DNA of 64,000 nucleotides from Filimonas lacunae (GCF_002355595.1 NZ_AP017422.1:6948823-7012822); one strand, 5' to 3'; positions 37,332 through 47,354 are shown, counted from the first letter of the stretch. Numbers and translations: made by a program. Notes: a model not told the origin generated them from the letters alone.

Positions 37332-37766
37332 TTGAAGCTAAAGCTGAACATAGACGAATTAACAGACGATTTTTTTACCGACACAAGGCTGCTGGGTATT
37401 ACCGCTACTGTAAAAAACTACCAGTTTTGCTGGCAGTTAAACCATATGCTGGGCTATAGCTTTCGCTTAAACCCCGAAATAGAAATTCACCTGCGCCGTA
37501 AAGAGCGCAGCTATTTTTTCCCGGTTTACCAGCACGAGGTAAAAAACAGTTTCCTGAACCACTATTTGTATCACAACCATTTTGATGGTGAATACCTGCT
37601 GCCCGAATTCAGGCATATGGATTTTTTGTGGCTGATGAAGGGCGATTTTGTAGATGAAGAAAGCTGCAAACAGATGGTACAAACCATTAAAAGCATCAGT
37701 GGCGTGCAAATGGTGGCCGAATTAACCAACGAGAAAATAAGAAATAAAGGACACCTGGTTTTTTAA
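37332..37766 (+). CDS. IPExxxVDY-family protein
   Basis: 144 residues from a TTG start; no ATG or GTG is available in frame after the previous gene. The diagnostic block YLLPEFRHMDFLWLMKGD (about residues 94-111) is a variant of the IPExxxVDY motif that names this Bacteroidota-specific family of unknown function. No signal peptide or membrane helix. 27 bp downstream of the M28 peptidase gene. Confidence 0.8.
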   Translation: MKLKLNIDELTDDFFTDTRLLGITATVKNYQFCWQLNHMLGYSFRLNPEIEIHLRRKERSYFFPVYQHEVKNSFLNHYLYHNHFDGEYLLPEFRHMDFLWLMKGDFVDEESCKQMVQTIKSISGVQMVAELTNEKIRNKGHLVF

Positions 37767-37775
37767 ATTAGAGTT

Positions 37776-37783
37776 TACCTTTG
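37776..37783 (+). promoter_or_regulatory. -7 promoter element of the heavy-metal efflux operon
   Basis: TACCTTTG, exact consensus, 5 nt before the TTG start at 37789. Implies a leaderless or almost leaderless first gene. Confidence 0.55.
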
Positions 37784-37788
37784 CACTA

Positions 37789-38178
37789 TTGAAGAAAGCT
37801 TCTGTTATATTGCTCCTTATCATGCACTTGTATGCTAATACAGAGTTGTGCGAGCTGTTTAAAACAGGAGCTTTTGTTACGCACTTTCTCGAACACCGGC
37901 TACAAAACAAGGATCTTACCTTTTTCCGGTTTATAGATATGCATTACCTGGGGCACGATTTAAATGATAACGACGATACGGAAGACAACAAACTTCCTTT
38001 CCGCAATTGTGAATGCTCCCTTCACCTACCCATCGCTTTTCACTACGATAATAGTTACACTATTATAGACAATGAGCCTGTTACTGTAGTTACCAACCGG
38101 TTCAGGCTGTATAACCAGTCTTCACTTCCTTCCTGCTACCTGGCAGATATCTGGCAGCCCCCGCGCACCAGTTGCTAG
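37789..38178 (+). CDS. Small exported protein at the head of the metal-efflux operon
   Basis: 129 residues from TTG at 37789. A short hydrophobic N-terminus (ASVILLLIMHLYA) suggests export. The mid part has FVTHFLEHRLQNKDLTFF, MHYLGHDLNDNDDTEDN and LPF, with His and Asp-rich stretches that could bind metal. Proteins of this plan commonly precede CzcA/CusA genes in Bacteroidota (recalled context; function not established). 169 bp upstream of the CzcA fusion gene. Confidence 0.65.
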   Translation: MKKASVILLLIMHLYANTELCELFKTGAFVTHFLEHRLQNKDLTFFRFIDMHYLGHDLNDNDDTEDNKLPFRNCECSLHLPIAFHYDNSYTIIDNEPVTVVTNRFRLYNQSSLPSCYLADIWQPPRTSC

Positions 38179-38347
38179 TAAAATATTGATGATTGTAATT
38201 CCAACCGGTACTTTTTATTTTCTATTCAACAGGCTGCGGATAATAGCCGCCGGTGATAACAGATATGCTGTAAGTGTAATTACTGGCATGCCCGTATAGC
38301 CCGCACTATTATTTACCAGCTGTATTTACTATAACAGAACGCAAAAG

Positions 38348-41300
38348 ATGTTAAACAGGATTATCCGGTTCTCGGTAGAGAACAAATTAATCATTGGGCT
38401 ATTAATGATAGGCTGGATAGTGTATGGCGTTTTTGAAGTCACACGCCTGCCTATTGATGCCGTACCCGATATTACCAATAACCAGGTGCAGGTAATTACC
38501 AACGCACCGGCCCTGGGCGCTACAGATGTAGAACGGCTCATTACCTTCCCCATTGAACAGGCTAACAATAGCATTCCCGGACTGGTAGAAATGCGCAGCC
38601 TTTCCCGCTTCGGGCTCAGCATTGTTACCATGGTGTTTAATGATGATGCCGATGTATACTGGGCACGCCAGCAGGTAAGTGAACGTATGCAAACAGTAAG
38701 CATGCCCGATAATGCCGGCACCCCGCAACTGGCCCCGGTTACTACCGGGCTTGGCGAAATTTACCAGTATGTGGTACGCGCTAAACCGGGCTACGAAAGC
38801 AAGTATACCCTGGCCGACCTGCGTACGATACAAGACTGGATGATACGCCGCCAGCTGCTGGGTACCAAAGGAGTAGCAGACGTTTCTACTTTTGGTGGCG
38901 AACTAAAGCAGTACGAAGTAGCCGTGAACCCCGCCCAGTTAAAGGCTTTTAATCTTACTATCAGCGATGTGTTCAATGCCCTGCACCTGAACAACGAAAA
39001 CACAGGCGGCGCGTATATTGAAAAAGGGCCTTCTGTTTTGTTTATACGCAGCGAAGGCCTGGTAGGCAATATCAGCGATATTGAAAACATTGTAGTAAAA
39101 ACCACCAACACCAATGCGCCCGTATTAATTAAGCATATAGCCCAGGTGCAAACCGGGGCGGCCACACGTTATGGTGCCTTATGTTATAATACACAAGGCG
39201 AAGTAACCGGTGCTATTGTAATGATGTTAAAGGGCGAAAACTCTTCGGCAGTTATTAAAAATGTAAAAGAGCGCATTACCGCAATACAAAAAACCTTACC
39301 GGAAGGTATTGTTATTGAGCCTTTCCTCGACCGCACCAAAATGGTAAACAATGCCATAGGCACGGTAGAACATAACCTGCTGGAAGGCGCAGTAATAGTA
39401 ATTCTGGTGCTGGTATTGTTTTTAGGCAACTTCCGCGCTGGCTTTATAGTAGCATCTGTTATTCCCCTCTCCATGTTGTTTGCCATTATTATGATGAACA
39501 CTTTTGGAGTAAGCGGTAACCTCATGAGCCTGGGCGCGCTCGATTTTGGATTGATAGTAGATGGGGCTGTTATTATAGTAGAAGCAGTTTTACACCATCT
39601 GCAAAAATCAAAAAAATACACCTCCGGCTTTATTACGCAGGACCAGATGAATGCAGAAGTAAGCAACAGTGCATCCCGTATGATGAATGCAGCGGTGTTT
39701 GGCCAAATCATAATCCTTATTGTGTATTTGCCTATCTTATCCTTACAGGGTATAGAGGGCAAAATGTTCAAGCCTATGGCACAAACGGTAGCGTTTGCTA
39801 TTATAGGCGCTTTCATTTTATCGCTTACTTATGTACCTATGATCAGCTCGCTGGTGCTGAGCAGGAAAATAAGTAACAAGCCCACTTTCGCCGATAAAAT
39901 GATGGCCGCTATAGAGCGGGTGTATAAAAAAGCACTGAACAAAGCGCTGCATTACCGTAAAACGGTAATAGGCGTTGCCGTGTTATTACTGGTAGTGTCT
40001 GCAGGTGTATTCAGCACCCTGGGTGGCGAGTTTATACCGCAGCTGGAAGAAGGCGATTTTGCGGTAGAAAGCAGGCTGCTTACCGGAACCAACCTCAACA
40101 CCACCATCCGCACCACGCAGCAAATGAGTAAGATACTACTGGACAGCTTTCCTGAGGTAGAAAAGGTGGTAACCCGTGTGGGCAGTGCCGAAATACCTAC
40201 CGACCCTATGCCTATTGAAGGGGGTGATGTAATTATTGTATTAAAGGATAAAAAGGAATGGACCTCGGCCACTTCATTTACAGAAATGGCCGATAAAATG
40301 ACAGAGAAAATACACGCTATCCCTGGTGTTACTACCGGCTTCCAGTTCCCTGTTCAAATGCGCTTTAACGAAATGATGACGGGCGCTAAACAGGATGTGA
40401 TCTGTAAAATATTTGGAGAAAACCTCGATACGCTGGCAGCCTATGCCGGTAAGCTGGCAGCCATTGCCAATACTGTAAAGGGCACTACTGATATGTATGT
40501 AGAAACGGTTACGGGTATGCCGCAGATTGTGGTGAACTACAACCGCAGCGAAATAGCCAAATACGGTTTAAGCGTGCAGGAAATTAACCGCACTATTAAC
40601 GCCGCTTTTGCCGGTGCTGCCGCAGGGCAGGTGTATGAAGGTGAAAAACGGTTCGACCTGGTAGTGCGTGCCGGTGTAGATAAACGTAAAAGCATGGAAG
40701 ATGTAAACAACCTGCTGATAGCCACTCCCGGTGGCGTACAGGTACCCTTGTACCAGCTGGCAGAGATAAAGCAAACAGAAGGCCCGGCGCAGATACAGCG
40801 CGAAGATGCCAAACGCCGCATTATTGTAGGCTTTAACGTAAGAGGTCGTGATGTACAAAGCATTGTAACCGATCTACAGGAAAAAGTAAACAAACAGTTG
40901 AAAATGCAGGCAGGCTATTATACCACCTATGGTGGTTCGTTCGAAAATCTGCAACAGGCCAAGCAACGGTTAAGCATAGCATTACCTATTGCACTGGTGC
41001 TGATATTCCTGATGTTGTATTTCGCTTTCCATAGTGTAAAAGAAGGCGTGTTAATTTATACAGCTATACCGCTTTCAGCTATCGGGGGCATATTGGCATT
41101 GTGGATGCGCGGCATGCCGTTTAGCATATCTGCCGGTGTAGGTTTTATTGCCTTGTTTGGTGTAGCGGTGTTAAATGGTATTGTGTTGATATCCGAGTTT
41201 AACCGGTTAAAGAAAGACGGCGCTACCGACACCTGGCAAATAATACTGCACGGCACCCAAAACCGTTTACGCCCGGTGCTGATGACAGCCGCAGTGGCTT

Positions 41301-42676
41301 CGCTGGGCTTTTTACCCATGGCGTTGAGCGATGGTGCAGGCGCCGAAGTGCAAAGGCCGCTGGCAACCGTGGTAATAGGCGGCCTTATTACAGCCACCCT
41401 GTTAACCCTGTTTGTGCTGCCTGCTTTGTTCCTGGCAGTAGAAAACAGGAAACGTAAAAAAGGAGTAGCGCCTGTAACGTTAGCAGTATTGCTGTTGTTA
41501 AGTGTAAACTGTTTGCAGGCACAAACTCCTCCAGGCTACCGCCCCGTTTCGCTGGAACAAAGCATTACACTGGCCACCACCAATAACCTGCAAATGCAAC
41601 AGGCTAAACTGGGCCAGCAACACGGGCAACAATTGAAGAAAAGCTGGCTAGACATGCCTAAAACTTCCATCACCGGCGAATATGGTCAGTATAACTCCGC
41701 CAAAAACGATTTGCATTTGGGCGTTTCGCAATCGTTCAACTTTCCTTCTGTATACAGTAACCAGAAAAAAGCACTGAACGAAAACTACCTGCAAACCATT
41801 GCGCAAACACAGCTTACCCGGCAAAACCTGAAAGCCGAAGTAAAGCGGATGTATTACGAGGCCATCTGGTTACAGGAAAAGAAAAAGCTGCTGCAATATG
41901 CTGATAGCATTTATAGCCTGTTCCTGGAAAAAGCAGCCTTGCGTTTAAAAACGGGCGAAAGCAACCTGCTGGAAAAAGCCACGGCGCAAACACAGCGGCA
42001 GCAAATTCAAAACCAGCTGGGTATGCTGGAAAGCGATATCATTATTAACCTGCAACAGTTTAATCTGTTGTTGAACGATAGTGTGGCTTACGCCCCGCAA
42101 ACAAGTAATGTACTGGCCGAAGGTTCCGTGCTGGTAGATACCTCGGCGCTGGCGCAATTGCCACAAATGCAATTGTTACAACACCAGGCCAATGCAGCCG
42201 AATGGCAATGGAAAACAGAAAAAGCCAAACTGCTGCCCGACTTTGTAGTAGGCTATAATAACCAAACCATGAAGCCCGAATATGGCAACAGCCTTAACTA
42301 TGTAAATGCAGGTATAGGCATTCCCTTATTCAGTGGTGCACAAAGTGCGCGCGCTGCCGCTTCTAAAACAGAATGGGAAAGGTTGAAAGTACAAAACCAG
42401 CAGGCACAGCTGCAAACCCGCACCGAGGTGCTGAATGCACAGCAGCAGGTGCAAAAGTATGCAGGCAGCCTGCGCTACTATCAGCAGGAAGCTTTGCCTA
42501 ACACCCAGGTGATTGTAAGCACCGCAGATAAACAATTTGTAAACGGCGAAATAGATTACCTGCAATGGACCATCCTGGTAAACCAAACCATTGGCATACG
42601 TAATGAATACATCGATGCTGTTAACAACTATAATCAATCCGTTATCACCCTGCAAAAAATTACCAATAAAGAATAG
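38348..42676 (+). CDS. CzcA/CusA heavy-metal RND pump fused to a TolC-type channel
   Basis: 1442 residues in one uninterrupted frame. Residues 1-1033 are a complete CzcA/CusA-type proton antiporter (VTRLPIDAVPDITNNQVQ at the start; DFGLIVDGAVIIVEA in TM4; GTQNRLRPVLMTA). At about 1038-1057 a second signal-like hydrophobic segment ending in LQAQ is followed by a TolC-like protein (about 1058-1442, SLEQSITLATTNNLQMQQ). The two parts would lie on different membranes, so either cleavage at LQAQ or an unusual tethered assembly is expected. Fusions of this type are known from Bacteroidota. Exports divalent metal or Cu/Ag ions; ion not determinable. The adaptor gene follows after 7 bp. Confidence 0.92.
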   Translation: MLNRIIRFSVENKLIIGLLMIGWIVYGVFEVTRLPIDAVPDITNNQVQVITNAPALGATDVERLITFPIEQANNSIPGLVEMRSLSRFGLSIVTMVFNDDADVYWARQQVSERMQTVSMPDNAGTPQLAPVTTGLGEIYQYVVRAKPGYESKYTLADLRTIQDWMIRRQLLGTKGVADVSTFGGELKQYEVAVNPAQLKAFNLTISDVFNALHLNNENTGGAYIEKGPSVLFIRSEGLVGNISDIENIVVKTTNTNAPVLIKHIAQVQTGAATRYGALCYNTQGEVTGAIVMMLKGENSSAVIKNVKERITAIQKTLPEGIVIEPFLDRTKMVNNAIGTVEHNLLEGAVIVILVLVLFLGNFRAGFIVASVIPLSMLFAIIMMNTFGVSGNLMSLGALDFGLIVDGAVIIVEAVLHHLQKSKKYTSGFITQDQMNAEVSNSASRMMNAAVFGQIIILIVYLPILSLQGIEGKMFKPMAQTVAFAIIGAFILSLTYVPMISSLVLSRKISNKPTFADKMMAAIERVYKKALNKALHYRKTVIGVAVLLLVVSAGVFSTLGGEFIPQLEEGDFAVESRLLTGTNLNTTIRTTQQMSKILLDSFPEVEKVVTRVGSAEIPTDPMPIEGGDVIIVLKDKKEWTSATSFTEMADKMTEKIHAIPGVTTGFQFPVQMRFNEMMTGAKQDVICKIFGENLDTLAAYAGKLAAIANTVKGTTDMYVETVTGMPQIVVNYNRSEIAKYGLSVQEINRTINAAFAGAAAGQVYEGEKRFDLVVRAGVDKRKSMEDVNNLLIATPGGVQVPLYQLAEIKQTEGPAQIQREDAKRRIIVGFNVRGRDVQSIVTDLQEKVNKQLKMQAGYYTTYGGSFENLQQAKQRLSIALPIALVLIFLMLYFAFHSVKEGVLIYTAIPLSAIGGILALWMRGMPFSISAGVGFIALFGVAVLNGIVLISEFNRLKKDGATDTWQIILHGTQNRLRPVLMTAAVASLGFLPMALSDGAGAEVQRPLATVVIGGLITATLLTLFVLPALFLAVENRKRKKGVAPVTLAVLLLLSVNCLQAQTPPGYRPVSLEQSITLATTNNLQMQQAKLGQQHGQQLKKSWLDMPKTSITGEYGQYNSAKNDLHLGVSQSFNFPSVYSNQKKALNENYLQTIAQTQLTRQNLKAEVKRMYYEAIWLQEKKKLLQYADSIYSLFLEKAALRLKTGESNLLEKATAQTQRQQIQNQLGMLESDIIINLQQFNLLLNDSVAYAPQTSNVLAEGSVLVDTSALAQLPQMQLLQHQANAAEWQWKTEKAKLLPDFVVGYNNQTMKPEYGNSLNYVNAGIGIPLFSGAQSARAAASKTEWERLKVQNQQAQLQTRTEVLNAQQQVQKYAGSLRYYQQEALPNTQVIVSTADKQFVNGEIDYLQWTILVNQTIGIRNEYIDAVNNYNQSVITLQKITNKE

Positions 42677-42683
42677 TCCGGTT

Positions 42684-43814
42684 ATGATCAGATATATATT
42701 ACCGTTAGTAGCTACCGTTTGCATCACTGCCTGCGGCAGCAAAAAACAAGAAGAAAAAAAGGCAGAAGCGCCCGCAGACGAAACCACGGTAAGCGTTACC
42801 GAGGCACAGATAAAAAATGCAGGTATTGCCGTAGGCAAACCCGAAAAGCGGGATATGGCCACTACGCTTACCTTAAACGGCACCATTGATGTGCCGCCGC
42901 AAAATATGATCAGCGTAAGTTTTCCGTTGGGAGGGTATTTAAAATCCACCTCCCTGTTGCCTGGCATGCACGTGAACAAAGGGCAGGTGCTGGCAGTGCT
43001 GGAAGATATGCAGTTTATACAGTTACAACAGGATTACTTAACCGCCAAGGCCAAACTGGTTGTTGCAGAAGCGGAGCATAGCCGCCAGCAAGAGCTGAAC
43101 AGCAGCAAAGCCAGCAGCGATAAAGTGTTTCAGCAGGCCCGCGCCGAAATGGAAACACAACGCATACTGGTAAAAGCTTTGCAGCAAAAGTTGTCGTTAC
43201 TGGGCATTGATACGGAAAAGCTCACCGAAAGCAATCTTTCTAAAAGTGTAAACATCTATTCTCCCATCAACGGCTTTGTAAGTAAGGTAAACGTGAACAT
43301 GGGTAAATACACTTCGCCTACCGATGTGTTGTTCGAACTGGTAAACCCCGAGGATATTCACCTGAACCTTACCGTGTTTGAGAAAGATGTGGCATTGTTA
43401 AGTGAAGGCCAGAAAATTATGGCTTACACCAACAATAAGCCGAAAGAAAAGCATGAAGCCGAAATTATCCTCATCAGCCGCAGCCTGGATAACAACCGCG
43501 CCGCCGAGGTGCATTGCCACTTTGAAGAGTACGATAAAACCTTATTACCCGGTATGTTTATGAATGCAGAGGTAAGCGTTAAAAATTCTAATGCGCTGGC
43601 AGTGCCGGAAGAAGCAGTGGTGCGCTGGCAAAATGAGTATTATGTTTTTGAAGCAAAGGGGAATAATATCTTCAGCATGGTAAAAATTAAACCCGGCGCT
43701 ATCAGCAACGGGTGGCAGGAAATAGAAGGCGATAATATTAACACCAGCAGCAGCCTGGTGCTGAAAAACGCCTACGCCCTGCTCATGAAAATGAAAAACA
43801 CCGCAGAAGAATAA
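42684..43814 (+). CDS. CzcB/CusB-type periplasmic adaptor, lipoprotein
   Basis: 376 residues from the ATG at 42684; an earlier in-frame start at 42591 lies within the pump gene and is rejected. Signal peptide with lipobox ITACG (Cys about residue 17). Lipoyl and barrel halves: LGGYLKSTSLLPGMHVNKGQ, IYSPINGFVSKVNVNMGKY and LLPGMFMNAEV. Links the pump domain to the channel domain of the preceding fusion protein. Confidence 0.92.
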   Translation: MIRYILPLVATVCITACGSKKQEEKKAEAPADETTVSVTEAQIKNAGIAVGKPEKRDMATTLTLNGTIDVPPQNMISVSFPLGGYLKSTSLLPGMHVNKGQVLAVLEDMQFIQLQQDYLTAKAKLVVAEAEHSRQQELNSSKASSDKVFQQARAEMETQRILVKALQQKLSLLGIDTEKLTESNLSKSVNIYSPINGFVSKVNVNMGKYTSPTDVLFELVNPEDIHLNLTVFEKDVALLSEGQKIMAYTNNKPKEKHEAEIILISRSLDNNRAAEVHCHFEEYDKTLLPGMFMNAEVSVKNSNALAVPEEAVVRWQNEYYVFEAKGNNIFSMVKIKPGAISNGWQEIEGDNINTSSSLVLKNAYALLMKMKNTAEE

Positions 43815-43859
43815 CTGTACGGTTTTTGCAAGGCTAACCTATGATCAACACCTTTTTTT

Positions 43860-44099
43860 ATGTGGACAGAAAGCAACAATCAATTATACCGGAAATTCAC
43901 CTTCCCCGACTTTAAAGCAGCCTTTGCTTTTATGTCGGAAGTGGCCGAAATAGCCGAAGATCTCGATCACCATCCTTTATGGACCAACAGTTATAATACC
44001 GTAGAAATATGGCTGAGTACACACGATGCCGGCGATGTGGTAACAGAAAAAGACTGGCAACTGGCCCGGAAAATTGATAACTTGCCCATAGAAAAATAA
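43860..44099 (+). CDS. Pterin-4a-carbinolamine dehydratase
   Basis: 79 residues, slightly short for the family. The active-site block DLDHHPLWTNSYNTVEIWL contains the two His expected in the PCD motif, and STHDAGDVVTEKDWQLA follows. It dehydrates 4a-hydroxytetrahydropterin, recycling the cofactor of aromatic amino-acid hydroxylases; in many bacteria lacking such an enzyme it has a molybdopterin or folate-related role. 45 bp after the metal-efflux adaptor gene, which is probably incidental; 6 bp before the next lipoprotein gene. Confidence 0.88.
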   Translation: MWTESNNQLYRKFTFPDFKAAFAFMSEVAEIAEDLDHHPLWTNSYNTVEIWLSTHDAGDVVTEKDWQLARKIDNLPIEK

Positions 44100-44105
44100 T
44101 CGCGT

Positions 44106-44747
44106 ATGCGCCCTACTTCTACTATTACTGCCATAGCCCTTTCGGTGGCTGTGCTAACCGGATGTAAATGCAATAACAATAAACAGCAGGCACAGGAAGA
44201 AAAAGCCATTGAACTGGATAGCAGCCAAACGGCGCTTAGCATTATCCAGGAAGATAGCGCTATGGTGTTTGATGATACCAATACTCCCTGGGTAAAAGAA
44301 AATTTTATCCAAAAAGGCTTCGACTGGAAAGGTTTTAAACTTATTTCGTTTTGGGCCGAGGATAGTGTAGAAAAAAAACCGGTTACTACTGCACCCGACT
44401 TTTATACCCATTACGCCAGCGTGTTAAAATGGTCGCCCGATAGCAGCTTTGTACTCGATTTTGGCTCATATGGCGGCGTGGTTACCAGCGACAGCAACGG
44501 CAAATCTATTGTTGCCAAAGGCGAACCCGATACAGAAGTGTCTATCTTATATCCGAAAGAAAGCAAGAAATCGCGCATTTTATTCTCCGGGCCCGCTTTG
44601 CACATTATCAATGCCACCTGGGCCGACTCTTCGCAAGTGGCCATGCTGGGTACATTAGATACCAGTGTAAACGGTAACAAACCCGACACTTTATTGTGGA
44701 TGATAGATGTGCGTGAACACTTTTTCCGCAAATACAAGTGGCACTAA
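44106..44747 (+). CDS. Lipoprotein of unknown function
   Basis: 213 residues. Lipobox VLTGC (Cys about residue 20), then a polar linker and a probably beta-rich domain (LKWSPDSSFVLDFGSYGGVV, ILFSGPALHIINATWADSSQV) that resembles a partial beta-propeller. No family recognised. It lies 6 bp after the dehydratase gene. Confidence 0.65.
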   Translation: MRPTSTITAIALSVAVLTGCKCNNNKQQAQEEKAIELDSSQTALSIIQEDSAMVFDDTNTPWVKENFIQKGFDWKGFKLISFWAEDSVEKKPVTTAPDFYTHYASVLKWSPDSSFVLDFGSYGGVVTSDSNGKSIVAKGEPDTEVSILYPKESKKSRILFSGPALHIINATWADSSQVAMLGTLDTSVNGNKPDTLLWMIDVREHFFRKYKWH

Positions 44748-44824
44748 ACAAACGCATTTTCACCTAACAATAACCATACATATTCCGTGTTACTGTAGCT
44801 TTATAAAGCAAAAGTTATAGTATT

Positions 44825-47254
44825 ATGAGAAAACTACTGGCAGGTGGCCTCCTGCTTTGCTGCTGGCAACACGGGCTGGCGCAAAACCTTACGGTCGAAA
44901 AAATTATGCGCGATCCTAAATGGATCGGCTCTTCCCCCTCCAACATTGTATGGAGTTATAACAGCAAAAATTTTTATTTCGACTGGAATCCACAAGCACA
45001 AACCTCCGATTCCAGTTATCGCTCTTCTATCAGTGGCTCCGCCCCTGAAAAAGCAGGCTACCGGCAGGCGCAGCTGGCAGTGGCTATTAGCCGTGGTAGT
45101 TATAACCATGCCCGCACGCATATTGTGTATACGCTGGCAGGCGATATATACCTGCTGGAAATAAAAACCGGTAATACCACCAGGGTTACACATACAGAAG
45201 AGGTAGAAGCCAATCCTTCTTTTTTTAAAGCAGATGCGTATATCAGTTATGTGCGCAATCAAAACCTGTTTGCCTGGAACATCAAAACCGGCAGTACCGA
45301 GCAGCTTACCAATTTTATAAAGGGCGGCGAAGCCATCGCGCCACCGGCGCCCGCAGCAGGCCGTGGCCGGGGTGGCGACAGGGGTGCAGCAGCCAATGCC
45401 GGCAATAATGCCGCTGCTAAAACCACCGGCAACCGGCAGGAGCAATGGCTACAGCAGGATGAACTGCGCCTGATGGATATTGTAAGAGAACGGAAAGAGA
45501 AGAAAGAAGCACGTGAAGCGTTTTTACAAACCGTTAAAGAAACCGATACACTGGTAAACATCAATATTGGCGATAAAACGGTTGCCAATGTACAGGTTAG
45601 CCCCGACGGCCGGTTTATCTCCTACCGTTTATTCCAGGCAGCTTCCGGCACCAAAAACACTATCGTTCCCAACTATGTAACAGAAAGCAGTTTTACTACC
45701 GATATACCTGCCCGCACCAAAGTGGGCGTGGCACAGGGCAAGTACGAGCTGTTTGTGCTCGACACACAAAAAGACAGTGTTATTGCGATAAAAACAGATT
45801 CCATACCCGGCATTACCGACCTCCCAGACTATACCAAAGATTACCCGAACGCTATCTCTAAAACACCAGCAGCACGCCCGGTATTCATCAACGGCCCCTG
45901 GTGGAACGAACAGGGAACGGCTGCTATTGTAGACATACGATCACAGGATAATAAAGACCGCTGGATAATGCTGCTGGATGCAGCTTCCGGCACATTAACA
46001 CTGGCCGACCGTCAGCGGGATGAAGCCTGGATAGGCGGTCCCGGCATCGGCTACAACGCTAACATTGACTGGATCAACAGCAACACTTTCTATTTTCAAA
46101 GTGAAGCAACCGGTTATGCACACCTATACACTTACAACATTACCACCCACCAGAAAAAGGCCCTCACACAAGGTAATTACGAGATACAGGAAGTTGCATT
46201 GAACACTGCCAAAACACATTTTTACCTGTTAACAAATGAAGTACATCCTGGTAAGCAGCATTGGTACCGTATTAAAACCGACGGCTCCGATAAGCAGCAG
46301 ATCACCAGCATGGAAGGGGGCTACGAAATAGAGCTATCGCCTGATGAAAAGTATATCGCTTACCGTTACAGTTACATCAACAAGCCCTGGGAGTTATATG
46401 TGCAGGAAAATGCACCGGGTAAAAAGCCTGTACAAATAACGAATAAGGCAGCCAGCGACAGCTTTAAAACCTACCCTTGGCGAGAAACAAAAATTTTTAC
46501 CATTCCTGCACGCGATGGCAAAAACATTTACGCCCGTATATATGAACCTGCCACAGGCAGGAAAAACGGCTCAGCCGTCATTTTTGTACACGGCGCGGGC
46601 TATTTGCAAAACGTACATTACTGGTGGAGTAGCTACTTTAGGGAATATATGTTCAATAACCTGTTAGCCGATAAAGGCTATACCGTACTGGATATAGATT
46701 ACCGCGCCAGCAGTGGCTATGGCCGCGATTGGCGCACAGGCATTTACCGTCATATGGGAGGTAAAGATCTGGATGATGAAGTAGATGCCGCTAACTACCT
46801 GGTAAAAGAGCTGGGCATTAACCCTTCTAAAATTGGGATGTATGGTGGTAGCTATGGTGGGTTTATGACACTGATGGCTTTGTTTACACAACCCGATGTG
46901 TTTAAGGCAGGCGCAGCATTACGCCCTGTTACCGACTGGGCGCATTATAACCACGGTTATACTTCCAATATATTGAACGAACCTTTTACCGATAGCCTGG
47001 CTTACTACCGCTCTTCGCCTATCAACTTTGCAGCAGGTTTAAAAAACAACCTGCTCATATGCCATGGTATGGTAGATGTGAATGTGCATTTCCAGGATGC
47101 CGTGCGATTAAACCAACGGTTAATTGAACTGGGTAAAGACAACTGGCAAATGGCCGTGTATCCTATGGAAGATCATGGCTTTGTAGAACCCGGCAGCTGG
47201 ACAGATGAATATAAAAGAATTTTGAAACTATTCGATACAACCCTATTGCCATAA
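44825..47254 (+). CDS. S9-family serine peptidase (dipeptidyl-peptidase IV-like)
   Basis: 809 residues. Signal peptide ending near GLAQN; an N-terminal DPP-IV-type beta-propeller (about 40-545) and a C-terminal alpha/beta-hydrolase peptidase domain. Catalytic triad: S676 (GGSYGGF), D751 (GMVDVNVHF) and H784 (EDHGF). Predicted periplasmic. An Ala/Gly-rich, low-complexity insert (about residues 173-203, containing GRGRGGDRG) lies within the propeller. Its stop codon is about 20 bp from the 3' boundary of the group II intron. Confidence 0.9.
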   Translation: MRKLLAGGLLLCCWQHGLAQNLTVEKIMRDPKWIGSSPSNIVWSYNSKNFYFDWNPQAQTSDSSYRSSISGSAPEKAGYRQAQLAVAISRGSYNHARTHIVYTLAGDIYLLEIKTGNTTRVTHTEEVEANPSFFKADAYISYVRNQNLFAWNIKTGSTEQLTNFIKGGEAIAPPAPAAGRGRGGDRGAAANAGNNAAAKTTGNRQEQWLQQDELRLMDIVRERKEKKEAREAFLQTVKETDTLVNINIGDKTVANVQVSPDGRFISYRLFQAASGTKNTIVPNYVTESSFTTDIPARTKVGVAQGKYELFVLDTQKDSVIAIKTDSIPGITDLPDYTKDYPNAISKTPAARPVFINGPWWNEQGTAAIVDIRSQDNKDRWIMLLDAASGTLTLADRQRDEAWIGGPGIGYNANIDWINSNTFYFQSEATGYAHLYTYNITTHQKKALTQGNYEIQEVALNTAKTHFYLLTNEVHPGKQHWYRIKTDGSDKQQITSMEGGYEIELSPDEKYIAYRYSYINKPWELYVQENAPGKKPVQITNKAASDSFKTYPWRETKIFTIPARDGKNIYARIYEPATGRKNGSAVIFVHGAGYLQNVHYWWSSYFREYMFNNLLADKGYTVLDIDYRASSGYGRDWRTGIYRHMGGKDLDDEVDAANYLVKELGINPSKIGMYGGSYGGFMTLMALFTQPDVFKAGAALRPVTDWAHYNHGYTSNILNEPFTDSLAYYRSSPINFAAGLKNNLLICHGMVDVNVHFQDAVRLNQRLIELGKDNWQMAVYPMEDHGFVEPGSWTDEYKRILKLFDTTLLP

Positions 47255-47319
47255 GGGTTTGGAACAGGTAGCAATCGAGTAGGAAGATAGTCGGCTTCGC
47301 CGACTATCTGTCCTCTCAC

Positions 47320-47351
47320 ACCACCGTACGTACCGTTCGGTATACGGCGGT
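47320..47351 (-). ncRNA. Intron domain V (catalytic core)
   Basis: 9-bp lower stem with one G-U pair, 4-bp upper stem, GAAC tetraloop and 2-nt CG bulge; the CGC catalytic triad sits near the 5' side. This is the metal-binding heart of the ribozyme. Confidence 0.85.
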
Positions 47352-47354
47352 TCC

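Noticed and set aside
39184-41397. Minus-strand frames of up to 210 codons opposite the CzcA fusion gene
   Set aside because: Shadow frames of a clearly coding gene; no motifs or start signals.
44834-45588. Minus-strand frame of 203 codons opposite the S9 peptidase
   Set aside because: Antisense to a strongly supported gene and Cys/Gly-rich composition typical of a shadow.
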